NCBI GenBank assembly: GCA_027068085.1
Contig: JAMOUQ010000010.1
Coordinates: 1-50,131 of the forward strand
Length of the DNA: 50,131 nt
From: Desulfobacteraceae bacterium
GTDB lineage: Bacteria > Desulfobacterota > Desulfobacteria > Desulfobacterales > Desulfosarcinaceae
Direction: 5' to 3'
This document shows, piece after piece, positions 25,000-32,985 of this stretch (its first letter is position 1; every line of letters begins with the position of its first letter). The notes under the pieces are model-generated. The model did no database searches and had not been told where the DNA came from. It saw only the letters and a list, made by a program, of their open reading frames with translations. The position numbers were made by a program, and so were the translations under genes.

Positions 25000-25207
25000 T
25001 TACCTGTTCCATGAATACGCTTTCGGCCAGATCGGCCATTATGTCCTCAACAATCCTTCTGCAGCCCGGAGCCACGCTCAGCCTCACAAGTCCTTCAGAG
25101 GCGTTCAGGGTGGAAACCACGGCCACCCCCTCGTAGGCCTCGATTATGAATTTGACGAATCCTATCTGGCTCCGCTCGATTCTGAACAAAAGACTGGTCG
25201 TCTTCAT
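24980..25207 (-). CDS. DUF4911 domain protein
   Basis: The 75-residue protein is a short alpha/beta domain that includes V-K-F-I-I-E-A-Y-E-G-V-A-V-V and G-L-V-R-L-S-V-A-P. This matches DUF4911, a family of unknown function often found beside miaB in Desulfobacterota. The start is ATG 25207, with GAGAGGG about four bases upstream. The longer frame from 25579 overlaps recJ on the other strand and is rejected. Its 3' end overlaps the miaB start by 20 bases. Confidence 0.82.
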   Translation of the reverse strand: MKTTSLLFRIERSQIGFVKFIIEAYEGVAVVSTLNASEGLVRLSVAPGCRRIVEDIMADLAESVFMEQVNGPIPD

Positions 25208-25348
25208 CCGGTCCCTCTCGCCGATCCGTTTGGACGGATTGCATGCCTGCAGCGGCCTATTTACTATCGAAGCAACAGACAGTGCAACCATAATCTGAAA
25301 CGGCCCTGACATACCAGATCTTGTTTTACTCTTGAGCAAAAACTCAAT

Positions 25349-27082
25349 ATGCGGTATTTGCCACCCATGCAACCGAGGTGGCAGATAAAAAAGCCCGACC
25401 CCCGGGTTACAGGCACAATCCGGCATTCCACGGGATGTCACCGGGCGATGGCGGCCGTGCTCGCCAACCGGCACCTGACCAGCAACCGGGCAATCAACGA
25501 CTTTCTCCAGCCCCGCCTGGCGGACCTGGCAGCCCCTGACAGCCTCGAAGGTCTGGAGACTGCGAGCGACCGTATTCACAGGGCGTTGATCAATAAAGAA
25601 AAGATCCTGATCATCGGTGACTACGACGTTGACGGTATAACCTCGACTGCCCTGCTGGCAGACTTTCTAACCCTGGCCGGAGGCAACGTAAGTTACCATC
25701 TGCCCCACCGCCTCAAAGAAGGCTACGGATTTCAGCCGGCCCACGTCACCCAGGTTGCCGTCCCGCGCAAAGCGGGCCTGATAATCACCGTGGATTGCGG
25801 AATTTCCAGCAACGAAGCGGTCGAGACCGCCCGCCGTTTCGGGATCGATACGGTCATCACCGATCACCACAGCTGTTCCGACGACCTGCCTGCGGCATTG
25901 GCGGTGGTAAACCCCAAATGCGGTCATGACGGCCACCCCTTGCACCCCCTGGCCGGAGTGGGGGTGGCATTCTACCTGGCCATCGGCCTGCGCAAACACC
26001 TGAGGGAACAAAACTGGTGGAACAGGCGGCCCGAGCCCAACCTGAAAGAGTTTTGCGACCTGGTGGCCCTTGGAACGGTGGCCGACATGGTATCCCTGCT
26101 GGGCGTCAACCGGATCCTGGTCAAGTCGGGCCTGGAACAGCTCAACCGGAGCCCGCGCCCGGGCCTGGCCAGGCTGATGGACGCCTGTGGCATACAACAG
26201 GGCAAGCTGTCGGCCGAAGACATATCTTTCAGGCTGGCCCCCAGGATCAACGCCGCCGGCCGGGTGGCCCATCCGGGTGCCGCCATGGCTCTGTTGCGGG
26301 CCGCCGGTGAAGGAGAGGCCCATCATGCAGCCGAAACCCTGTGTTCCCTGAACGCCCGCCGCCAGACCATCGAACAGCAGATCCTGGATGAGATTGACCT
26401 CCGGCTGGAACGCCATCCTTTCATGCTGGAGGGCAACTGCCTGGTCATGGCCGGTGACGGCTGGCATCCCGGTGTCATCGGCATAGTGGCGGCCAAACTG
26501 GCAAACCGCTATTTCAAACCGGTCATAATCATCGGCGTCGAAAACGGGGTGGGCAAGGGTTCGGCCCGCAGCGTGCCGGGGCTGGACATCTACAAGGCCC
26601 TCCAGCGCTGCGCCCCGGTTCTGGATCGTTTCGGAGGGCACAGCATGGCTGCCGGCCTTACCGTCTCCTCGTCGAATATCGGCCGCCTGCAGGCTGCCTT
26701 CGAAGAGGCTGTCGAAAAGCTCGAGGCCGGCGAAAATTCGGGGCCGGCTGTCGATATCGACTGCGAGCTCGATTTTGCAGAAATCACACCCCGACTTATC
26801 GAAGAACTGGAATCCTTGCAGCCTTACGGTGTCGGCAACCCGGCGCCCCTTTTCATGGCCAGAAAGGTGGTGGCCAAAGAATGTGTCACCATCGGTCGCA
26901 GGCATCTTAAAATGCGGCTTTGCCAACCCGCAAAGGGCGACCGGGTCATTGAGGCCATTCAGTTCAATCTTCAAAAGCAGGCCCATGGCCAGATTGCCTT
27001 TGAAAAAATCGCCTACCGTCTCCAGAAGAGATATTACAACGGCAAGGTGTCGGTGCAGGCGGTTGTGGAAAACAGTATCTGA
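25349..27082 (+). CDS. recJ: single-stranded-DNA-specific exonuclease RecJ
   Basis: RecJ degrades single-stranded DNA 5' to 3' in recombination and mismatch repair. The 577-residue protein has I-I-G-D-Y-D-V-D-G-I-T-S-T (DHH motif I), V-D-C-G-I-S and T-D-H-H-S. G-T-V-A-D-M-V-S-L and the DHHA1 motif G-G-H-S-M-A-A-G (near 430) follow, and an OB-type C-terminal domain ends it. The start may be 25349 or ATG 25367; neither has a strong ribosome binding site. It is divergent from the DUF4911-miaB-BFN operon and begins the plus-strand run ending with flgM. Confidence 0.95.
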   Translation: MRYLPPMQPRWQIKKPDPRVTGTIRHSTGCHRAMAAVLANRHLTSNRAINDFLQPRLADLAAPDSLEGLETASDRIHRALINKEKILIIGDYDVDGITSTALLADFLTLAGGNVSYHLPHRLKEGYGFQPAHVTQVAVPRKAGLIITVDCGISSNEAVETARRFGIDTVITDHHSCSDDLPAALAVVNPKCGHDGHPLHPLAGVGVAFYLAIGLRKHLREQNWWNRRPEPNLKEFCDLVALGTVADMVSLLGVNRILVKSGLEQLNRSPRPGLARLMDACGIQQGKLSAEDISFRLAPRINAAGRVAHPGAAMALLRAAGEGEAHHAAETLCSLNARRQTIEQQILDEIDLRLERHPFMLEGNCLVMAGDGWHPGVIGIVAAKLANRYFKPVIIIGVENGVGKGSARSVPGLDIYKALQRCAPVLDRFGGHSMAAGLTVSSSNIGRLQAAFEEAVEKLEAGENSGPAVDIDCELDFAEITPRLIEELESLQPYGVGNPAPLFMARKVVAKECVTIGRRHLKMRLCQPAKGDRVIEAIQFNLQKQAHGQIAFEKIAYRLQKRYYNGKVSVQAVVENSI

Positions 27083-27158
27083 CGGCCTGTTTTTGCTTGC
27101 AAATCACAACGATTTCATTGTAACTGAATAGTTTAATCAAACAAGCAGGTGGTATGCC

Positions 27159-27578
27159 ATGGGCAAAGTATTCAGACCGAGCAACAGAGAAGCCAGCATA
27201 TTGTCCAGGATAGAATCTTCCAAGGAAATGGCCCGGCGCAAGGCAATCGGTGCCGCCTGGGACAGTGCCGAGCCATTGGCCAACGCCATTGCCATGAAAT
27301 TGGTGGAAACCGAACTGGTGGAAACCACCAACAAAAACGCCCTGGAAGAACAGATCTCCCAGTGTCTCCAGACCCTGGGACGGGCAGACGATTTCGAGGT
27401 AGACTATCAGATCGCCCCTTATCGTAACCTGATACCCCACCCAAACGTGGTCAGCCTGTACGTTACAGCCTTCGTGCTGGAAAAACTGATCGATCACAAG
27501 TCAGTGGTCGATATTTTTGGATCGGACGAAGATATCTATCTCTGCATCAATCAGCAGGTGGCCAAATTTACTGCCTGA
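27159..27578 (+). CDS. conserved-looking hypothetical protein
   Basis: I do not recognise this 139-residue protein. It is soluble, mostly helical at the start (1-65) and then mixed. It has a V-V-D-I-F-G-S-D-E-D-I-Y patch near the C-terminus and no Cys pairs or catalytic motifs. It lies 76 bases after recJ and only six bases before the RNase Z-like gene, so all are probably one transcript. A GGTGG stretch lies seven bases before ATG 27159. Confidence 0.75.
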   Translation: MGKVFRPSNREASILSRIESSKEMARRKAIGAAWDSAEPLANAIAMKLVETELVETTNKNALEEQISQCLQTLGRADDFEVDYQIAPYRNLIPHPNVVSLYVTAFVLEKLIDHKSVVDIFGSDEDIYLCINQQVAKFTA

Positions 27579-27584
27579 GACAAT

Positions 27585-28631
27585 ATGCGTCCCAGCTTCC
27601 GCCCGCAGCTGATCAACGACCCCTTCGATGACCCGGGTGTACTAGTCGCTTTCGGTCACCAGAACCGGGCTCTTCTGTTCGACCTGGGCGAAATCCAGAG
27701 CCTGGCCCCGCGCGATATTCTGAAGATTACCCACGTATTTGTCACCCATACCCACATGGATCATTTCTGCGGCCTGGACCGCCTCGTGCGTCTGATGCTG
27801 GGACGTGAAAAAACCCTCCACCTTTACGGTCCGGAAGGATTCATCGAAAAAGTGGGCCACAAGCTGGCCGGATATACGTGGAACCTGGTCAACCATTACA
27901 ATCACCCTTTTGAGATCGTGGCCACCGAAGTAAGCAACCGTCACCGGGTCATCACCCGCTTCAGCTGCCAGGGGGGCTTCAAGCCGGCCGGCCGGCGGAT
28001 CAGAGATGATTCTCCCCTGGTCTGCCTTCAGGAGCCTGATTTCACCGTGACGGCCGCCGTGCTGGATCACCGCATTCCATGCCTTGGCTTCCGCCTTCAG
28101 CAACGCTTCCATGTCAACATCATCGCCTCCCGGCTGACCGGGCTGGGCCTCGAGCCCGGCCCCTGGCTTCAGCTTTTCAAAAAGGCCCTTTACCGGGATC
28201 TGCCGCCAGACACCGCAATGGCCGACCTTGGCCAGATACCTCAAGCGGCGGCCGGAATGACCCTGGGCCGGCTGGCTTCCGAAATTGCCAAGATAACCGC
28301 CGGCCAGGTTATCGCCTATATTGCCGATGCAATCTTCGACAAATCGAATTACAAGCTCATGCTGGAATTGGCGGCCGGAGCCGACCAGCTCTTTATCGAA
28401 GCGGCCTTTCTGGAGGCCGACCGCCAGATGGCAGCCCGCAAATACCACCTGACCGCGGCCCAGGCCGGTTTGATCGCCGGAAAGGCCGGTGCCCGCAAAA
28501 TGACCATCTTCCACCATTCGCCCCGCTATATGCATCAGGCCGACAAGCTTCGCCAGGAAGCCCGCCGGGCTTACTGCCGGGCGCTTGCCGAAAGCCAAGA
28601 CCCTTTTCAGCCTGTTCGAAAAGACTTGTAA
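27585..28631 (+). CDS. RNase Z-like metallo-beta-lactamase fold hydrolase
   Basis: The 348-residue protein has the zinc motif T-H-T-H-M-D-H (His55, His57, Asp59, His60), a later metal-ligand V-L-D-H-R-I-P and I-F-H-H-S-P-R-Y near the C-terminus. The closest type is tRNase Z/ElaC, which trims tRNA 3' ends, but other MBL hydrolases share these motifs. The gene follows the hypothetical gene by six bases and is followed by flgM after 52 bases. Substrate is uncertain. Confidence 0.85.
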   Translation: MRPSFRPQLINDPFDDPGVLVAFGHQNRALLFDLGEIQSLAPRDILKITHVFVTHTHMDHFCGLDRLVRLMLGREKTLHLYGPEGFIEKVGHKLAGYTWNLVNHYNHPFEIVATEVSNRHRVITRFSCQGGFKPAGRRIRDDSPLVCLQEPDFTVTAAVLDHRIPCLGFRLQQRFHVNIIASRLTGLGLEPGPWLQLFKKALYRDLPPDTAMADLGQIPQAAAGMTLGRLASEIAKITAGQVIAYIADAIFDKSNYKLMLELAAGADQLFIEAAFLEADRQMAARKYHLTAAQAGLIAGKAGARKMTIFHHSPRYMHQADKLRQEARRAYCRALAESQDPFQPVRKDL

Positions 28632-28683
28632 AATTATTATCCCGATTATATCTTTGAATAAGGTGTGTTACAGGAGTTTTGCC

Positions 28684-28983
28684 ATGGATGTCTCGAATGT
28701 CAAACCCATCGGAAAAACAGAAGCGGTCGATCCCGTAAAACCGGTGAAATCCAAGGCGCAGCGCCGCCGGGACAGCGGTCTTCGGAAAGACAAGGTTACC
28801 CTTTCTGAACAGGCCCGCCTGCTCGAGACCGCCCGCCGGTCAGTAAAAGCCATGGAAGAAATCGACGAGCAGAAAGTGGCCGAAATCAGGGCCAGAATTG
28901 AATCAGGCGCCTACCGCATAGATTCGGATCATCTGGCGGCAAAGATTCTCCAGGAAAGCTTCGCTCACCGTTTCGAAAAGTAA
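28684..28983 (+). CDS. flgM: anti-sigma-28 factor FlgM-like protein
   Basis: FlgM binds the flagellar sigma factor FliA until it is exported through the finished hook. The 99-residue product has a polar, disordered N-terminal half. The C-terminal FlgM pattern follows, with D-K-V-T-L-S-E-Q-A-R-L-L, then D-E-Q-K-V-A-E-I-R-A-R-I-E-S-G-A-Y-R-I-D and A-x-K-I-L. ATG 28684 has AGGAG seven bases upstream; the frame open from 28585 lies inside the RNase Z gene. No other flagellar gene is in the window, which is unusual for flgM. Confidence 0.85.
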   Translation: MDVSNVKPIGKTEAVDPVKPVKSKAQRRRDSGLRKDKVTLSEQARLLETARRSVKAMEEIDEQKVAEIRARIESGAYRIDSDHLAAKILQESFAHRFEK

Positions 28984-29363
28984 AGGATCACTTTCAACTG
29001 TGCTGCTCAAAAAATATTGTGGGGCAATAGTTAAATCTTGGAGCTTTTCAAATTTCGGTTAATTATTCCCATCTGGATTAACGACGGCTCTGCCCGTGGA
29101 AAACCGTTTTGCGGCTGGTTTCCCCTTCTTCCTCATTCTGTTGCCCCTTAACAGGTCGAAAATTCTTTAAGATTGTGTTTTATCTGTTATTTTAGCCAGT
29201 TGTCACTCCTGCTGTTTGTATAATTGCGTGGTCATAATTGTTTGTTACAAACCGCGTCCGATGCACGCTGTGAAAAGCCAAACGATCAGAGCTCTGCCGG
29301 TTTCCGGCTTTCATCGTTTCCGCTACATGGGACCACATCCTCATTTGCGGACAGATTAACTTT
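28984..29363. other. intergenic region upstream of the orphan envelope-protein pair
   Basis: This 380-base stretch is AT-rich near its start. A TTGTCA/TATAAT-like pair lies near 29200-29224 but with only 13 bases between, too short to be convincing. No gene is supported. It probably carries the promoter for the leader at 29364 and the two genes after it. Confidence 0.5.
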
Positions 29364-29463
29364 CTGCCGGCAAGATGCATTGTGTATCGGGGGAAAAAAC
29401 CTTTTGCCCGGCAGTGCATCGTAAGACGGCCGCCGGCCGATTCAGGGCTACGGAGCCAGAAAG
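29364..29463 (+). promoter_or_regulatory. structured 5' leader with H-type pseudoknot potential
   Basis: CTGCCGG (29364-29370) pairs with CCGGCAG (29408-29414), extendable by three pairs past one bulge. GATGCA (29374-29379), inside that loop, pairs perfectly with TGCATC (29415-29420), which directly abuts the first stem. This allows a coaxially stacked H-type pseudoknot. A further small hairpin, GGCT-ACGG-AGCC (29447-29458), sits just before the AAGGAG site of the next gene. I checked it against c-di-GMP-I, cobalamin and SAM-type consensuses and saw no match. Its regulatory role is unproven. Confidence 0.4.
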
Positions 29464-29472
29464 GAGAAAGTC

Positions 29473-29823
29473 ATGCAAAAAGACAGAAAAATATCTTTAG
29501 CCATCATCTTGCTGACCGCCTTCTTATTCAACACCGAATTTTTGTGTAAAAATGCCGCTGCCGGGCAGATTCACGGCAGGGTCTACCGCCAGTTGGAAAG
29601 CGGCCCCTCTCTTATCAAAAGTAACGCTATCTATTTTTGCAGGCAAGGCTCCAAGATAATGGTGAGGGTTGACGAGAAAGGACAATACCATGTCTTTCTT
29701 TCCCCGGGGAGCTATACGGTCATGTTTCAAAGCAACGGCACCGTATATTCGGCAAAAGTATACAGCTATCACGGTGCTTCTCAAAAGGACATTTTTTTGA
29801 CTTCCAATGCCCAAAATCAATAG
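29473..29823 (+). CDS. secreted small beta-sandwich protein
   Basis: The 116-residue protein has a Lys-rich start and a hydrophobic signal segment (about 7-29, ending N-A-A-A-G). The mature part has G-x-V-Y-x-x-L, then V-D-E-K-G-Q-Y-H-V-F-L-S-P-G-S-Y-T-V. That is a carboxypeptidase-regulatory-like/transthyretin-like beta-sandwich pattern common in periplasmic and surface proteins. AAGGAG lies six bases before the ATG. Function is unknown. It is followed by the membrane-anchored gene 36 bases downstream and is preceded by a structured leader. Confidence 0.8.
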   Translation: MQKDRKISLAIILLTAFLFNTEFLCKNAAAGQIHGRVYRQLESGPSLIKSNAIYFCRQGSKIMVRVDEKGQYHVFLSPGSYTVMFQSNGTVYSAKVYSYHGASQKDIFLTSNAQNQ

Positions 29824-29859
29824 CCGGTGAACAAAGACATCAAAACGCGGAGAAGTGTC

Positions 29860-30873
29860 ATGGACAACAAACAGCAAGCCGGTCAAAAACAGGACCAGGG
29901 TTCACCTTCGGCAGAAAAATCCCTGTGGTGGTTCAAGTTCTTCGATGTGCTGGCGAAAATGATCGGGGCACTGGCCATAGCCGTGGCGACCCTGGTGGTG
30001 CACAATTTCGAATCACGCATGTCGGTTACCAACCTTTTGAGCCAGCGCGAACAGGCTGAAACAGGCCTCAGGGCCTCGATGCTGCATGATTTGGTGGATC
30101 CCATCCTGAACATCAACAGCGGTCCGCCTGCCCCGCAACGCGAGCGCCTGCTGGTGGAACTGCTGGCCCTCAACTTTCACGACCACTTCGAACTGAAACC
30201 GTTGCTTGAAAACGTGGCCTCCAAAATGGATTCAGAAGGAATGGCTTCCCTGGAACAAATCGCCCGCCGGGTTATCGACAGGCAGACAAACATGCTTCTG
30301 GCCACGGCCGAAAGTTACGACAAGACCGCCACGGTCACCACTTTATTTTTCCAGGAATGCGCTACCATAGAAAATATTACCAGAAATTGCATTGAGGACG
30401 ATATCTGGCGGGAAAAAATCGAGAAAGGCTACAACCAATCGAGCGAAAACCTTGAGGTCAGCGTTTATGACTCGCCAAATTTTTTCAATGATATGAGCAG
30501 TGATTCGGTATGCGTTTTTTCGCCTGACGGACGGGTGAAAATAGAGATCGCGGTTCTGGGGCGGACCATTACCCCTAAACGACTAAACCTTTCCCTCAAT
30601 ATCACCAAGTTTTCAGGCTTGAAACAGCTCAAATATCTCAATGCCGACTTCTGGATAACGCCTTTCGACTTTCCTATGACCGACAACATGCGGCTGGATC
30701 CGAAGCACCGTTTCGCTGTCGTCCTTTACGAAATGCCGGACGACCCTGAACAGCCGATTCAGCTCAAATTGATCTGGTTTCCCGAAGGATTCATCACGGC
30801 CCGTGAAAGACCGGTCAACTATTGCGAAATACGTCAGATGCTGGGCCTGGCCAAAGCGGGCAAAAACCGGTGA
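29860..30873 (+). CDS. membrane-anchored protein of unknown function
   Basis: I do not recognise this family. The 337-residue protein has a hydrophilic start (1-20) and one transmembrane helix (about 27-50, K-F-F-D-V-L-A-K-M-I-G-A-L-A-I-A-V). The remaining 280 residues form a soluble alpha/beta region with no recognised motif. ATG 29860 has GGAG seven bases upstream; an in-frame GTG at 29827 lacks one. It is probably co-transcribed with the secreted protein gene just before it and converges on mqnC. Confidence 0.78.
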   Translation: MDNKQQAGQKQDQGSPSAEKSLWWFKFFDVLAKMIGALAIAVATLVVHNFESRMSVTNLLSQREQAETGLRASMLHDLVDPILNINSGPPAPQRERLLVELLALNFHDHFELKPLLENVASKMDSEGMASLEQIARRVIDRQTNMLLATAESYDKTATVTTLFFQECATIENITRNCIEDDIWREKIEKGYNQSSENLEVSVYDSPNFFNDMSSDSVCVFSPDGRVKIEIAVLGRTITPKRLNLSLNITKFSGLKQLKYLNADFWITPFDFPMTDNMRLDPKHRFAVVLYEMPDDPEQPIQLKLIWFPEGFITARERPVNYCEIRQMLGLAKAGKNR

Positions 30874-30898
30874 ACCGGACCAACATGTTGCAACCACT

Positions 30899-30920
30899 TG
30901 CCAGGGTTAAAAGCCTGGCA
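30899..30920. terminator. hairpin between converging genes
   Basis: TGCCAGG (30899-30905) pairs with CCTGGCA (30914-30920) around an eight-base loop, between the stop of the membrane-anchored gene and that of mqnC. No T run follows, so terminator function is doubtful. Confidence 0.4.
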
Positions 30921-30923
30921 CGC

Positions 30924-32042
30924 CTATTTGGCGCAGGGCCCTTTCAACCGGCAGCCCGGCGGTTCAGGCGGATCAAACACTTCCACAATCCGGTAATCCG
31001 AATCACGCCGGGCCGGGGTAAAGCCTGCTCTCCTGATTATGGTTTTGACTTTTTCGACCGTGGTCCTGGGGCTGTGGCCGGTCTGCTTGAGCACGTTTTC
31101 TTCAACCAGGATTCCTCCGAAGTCATCGGCCCCGGCCAGCAGCCCAAGCTGCCCGGCAGCGATATTCTCGCTGAACCAGGATGACTGGATGTGCTCGAAG
31201 TTGTCCAGAACCAGCCTGGCAAGAGCTATTATCCGCACGTAGCGGGCCGGATGGGCCGGTGTCTTCACCTGCCGGGCCAGAGCCGTGCTGCCGGGCTTGA
31301 AGGACCAGGGGATGAAACTGGTAAAACCACCGGTTTCATCCTGAAGCTCCCGCAGGACAAACAGGTGATCGACAATATCTTCGTCTTCTTCCACGTGACC
31401 GAACATCATGGTGGCCGTGGTCCGGAAACCGATCCTGTGGGCCACGCGGCAGGCATCCAGCCATTGTTCCACCGATGCCTTGGCCGGTGCGATCCTGCGG
31501 CGCACCCTTTCTGTCAAGATTTCCGCCCCTCCCCCCGGAATGGTCCGGATTCCCTCATCCCAGATGGCCTTCAGCAATTGTTCCAGCCCGATCCCCTCTT
31601 TCCGGGCCATGAACACATACTCGGCCGGTGAAAAGGGATGAATATGAACGGCGGGACAAGCCTTGCGGACAGCACGGATATAGTCAATCCAGTCCGCGAG
31701 CCCGATCCCGGGATTGTGGCCGCCCTGCAGCAGCACCGTCGTGGCACCTTCTGCGTGAGCCTTGCTGACCCTTGCAGCCAGTTCCTCAGGGGTTAAGGTG
31801 TAAGCGTCATCTGCTTCCGGGCTGCGGCAAAAAGCACAAAAAGTACATCCGGTCCTGCAAACATTGGTATAATTCGGATTGGTATCGAAGACAAAAGTCA
31901 CCAGCCGGTCGCCATGGCGTGATTCGCGAACCCGGTGAGCGGCCTCCATCAGGCGGCCCAGAGGCGCGCCGGAGAGCAACCATAAGGCCTGCTGCCGGTC
32001 TATGCGCCGGCCCCTGTCAATTGCGTCGAACGGATCGTCCAT
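30924..32042 (-). CDS. mqnC: cyclic dehypoxanthinyl futalosine synthase MqnC
   Basis: This radical SAM enzyme closes the ring of dehypoxanthinyl futalosine in the alternative menaquinone pathway. The 372-residue protein has the cluster motif C-R-T-G-C-T-F-C at Cys62/Cys66/Cys69. It also has P-G-G-G-A-E-I and late G-A-D-D-F-G-G, typical of the MqnC/MqnE/CofG-H group. The start is ATG 32042, with GGAGG ten bases upstream; a TTG at 32063 is less likely. It is the last gene of the operon. Confidence 0.95.
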   Translation of the reverse strand: MDDPFDAIDRGRRIDRQQALWLLSGAPLGRLMEAAHRVRESRHGDRLVTFVFDTNPNYTNVCRTGCTFCAFCRSPEADDAYTLTPEELAARVSKAHAEGATTVLLQGGHNPGIGLADWIDYIRAVRKACPAVHIHPFSPAEYVFMARKEGIGLEQLLKAIWDEGIRTIPGGGAEILTERVRRRIAPAKASVEQWLDACRVAHRIGFRTTATMMFGHVEEDEDIVDHLFVLRELQDETGGFTSFIPWSFKPGSTALARQVKTPAHPARYVRIIALARLVLDNFEHIQSSWFSENIAAGQLGLLAGADDFGGILVEENVLKQTGHSPRTTVEKVKTIIRRAGFTPARRDSDYRIVEVFDPPEPPGCRLKGPCAK

Positions 32043-32116
32043 TTTATCATGTCCTCCGGCCAAGTTCTGCCGGGCGAAGGTTTTCGGGAAAGGGCCTGTT
32101 TTGCCCGCCTTAAAAT

Positions 32117-32980
32117 CTAAACCTGGCTCCCCTGACGGCCTTTTCTCCGTTCATCCCGGCCGGGGTTACCCAGGCTCCCGCCGGGACGAGGCCGAAAGAA
32201 ACGGTCACCGGACAAAGCTTCCATCTTTTCCAGAAAAAGCTTCTGCCCCTCCAGATCCGAAGCGGTCAGGCAACGCCGCAGGGTATGGAAGTACTTTTTC
32301 ATCTCGGCTTCCGGCATGGCAAGCCGCCCGGCGCATACAGAGGCCGCCTCTTCAACAAGCGCATCTTCCCTCGATCTGAAGCGATGGAGCCAGCCCTCCA
32401 GGCACTTGCGGACCTGGCCGGGAGCATCCCTGCGGACCACCCAGCGGGCAAAGACAAAGGGACGGCCAAAATACCGGTGCCACAACACGGCCAGGTCGGC
32501 CATGTTGGCAAAACCCTCCACCGTCCCCTGGCTGCAAAACCGCCTGCGCCATTCAAGGGCCTTGTCTCCGATGAGCAGGCATCCGTCGGCCTCCCCATGG
32601 TCCGTGACCAGCCAGGGAACCTGCCCGGCACCGAGCCGCTGCCTGAAAAGCAGGTAAAGCAGGCGGACACTGGAGGCCGATTCACCGGTCAGAGCCAGGG
32701 TCATCGGCCTTTTCAATTCTTCAAAGGGGCGGCGGGAAAAAAGCAGGACGCTCATGGAAGCGCGGGGAGCAGCGATGCCGAATCGCCCCAGGCTTTCAGT
32801 CACACCTTCCAGTTGCGGCAGCCCTCCCACCGGTACCGCAGCAGCCACTATCTGTCCTTCCAGCAGGGCTCCGATGCTGTTGCTGGGCAGCCAGGAGACA
32901 AATTCGCCCCCTGCCGGAGGCCCCATCAGCCGGAAAGGTTCCATGTTGGTATAAGGAATCATGCCGACTTTGAACGCCAT
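32117..32980 (-). CDS. mqnA: chorismate dehydratase MqnA
   Basis: MqnA removes water from chorismate to give 3-enolpyruvoylbenzoate, the first step of the futalosine pathway. The 287-residue, periplasmic-binding-protein-like fold begins K-V-G-M-I-P-Y-T-N-M-E-P-F, with P-S-N-S-I-G-A-L-L-E-G and a G-D-K-A-L segment. ATG 32980 has AGGAG eight bases upstream and starts directly after the mqnE stop. The C-terminal 30 residues are Gly/Arg-rich beyond the usual length and may be dispensable. Confidence 0.93.
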   Translation of the reverse strand: MAFKVGMIPYTNMEPFRLMGPPAGGEFVSWLPSNSIGALLEGQIVAAAVPVGGLPQLEGVTESLGRFGIAAPRASMSVLLFSRRPFEELKRPMTLALTGESASSVRLLYLLFRQRLGAGQVPWLVTDHGEADGCLLIGDKALEWRRRFCSQGTVEGFANMADLAVLWHRYFGRPFVFARWVVRRDAPGQVRKCLEGWLHRFRSREDALVEEAASVCAGRLAMPEAEMKKYFHTLRRCLTASDLEGQKLFLEKMEALSGDRFFRPRPGGSLGNPGRDERRKGRQGSQV

Positions 32981-32985
32981 GGTGC

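Noticed and set aside
25667-26986. 439-residue minus-strand open frame
   Set aside because: It is opposite recJ, which has all DHH and DHHA1 motifs, so it is a shadow.
29341-29472. c-di-GMP-I (GEMM) riboswitch before the orphan secreted protein
   Set aside because: The conserved GGGACGCAAAGC core is absent; only a vague GCTACGG resemblance is present.
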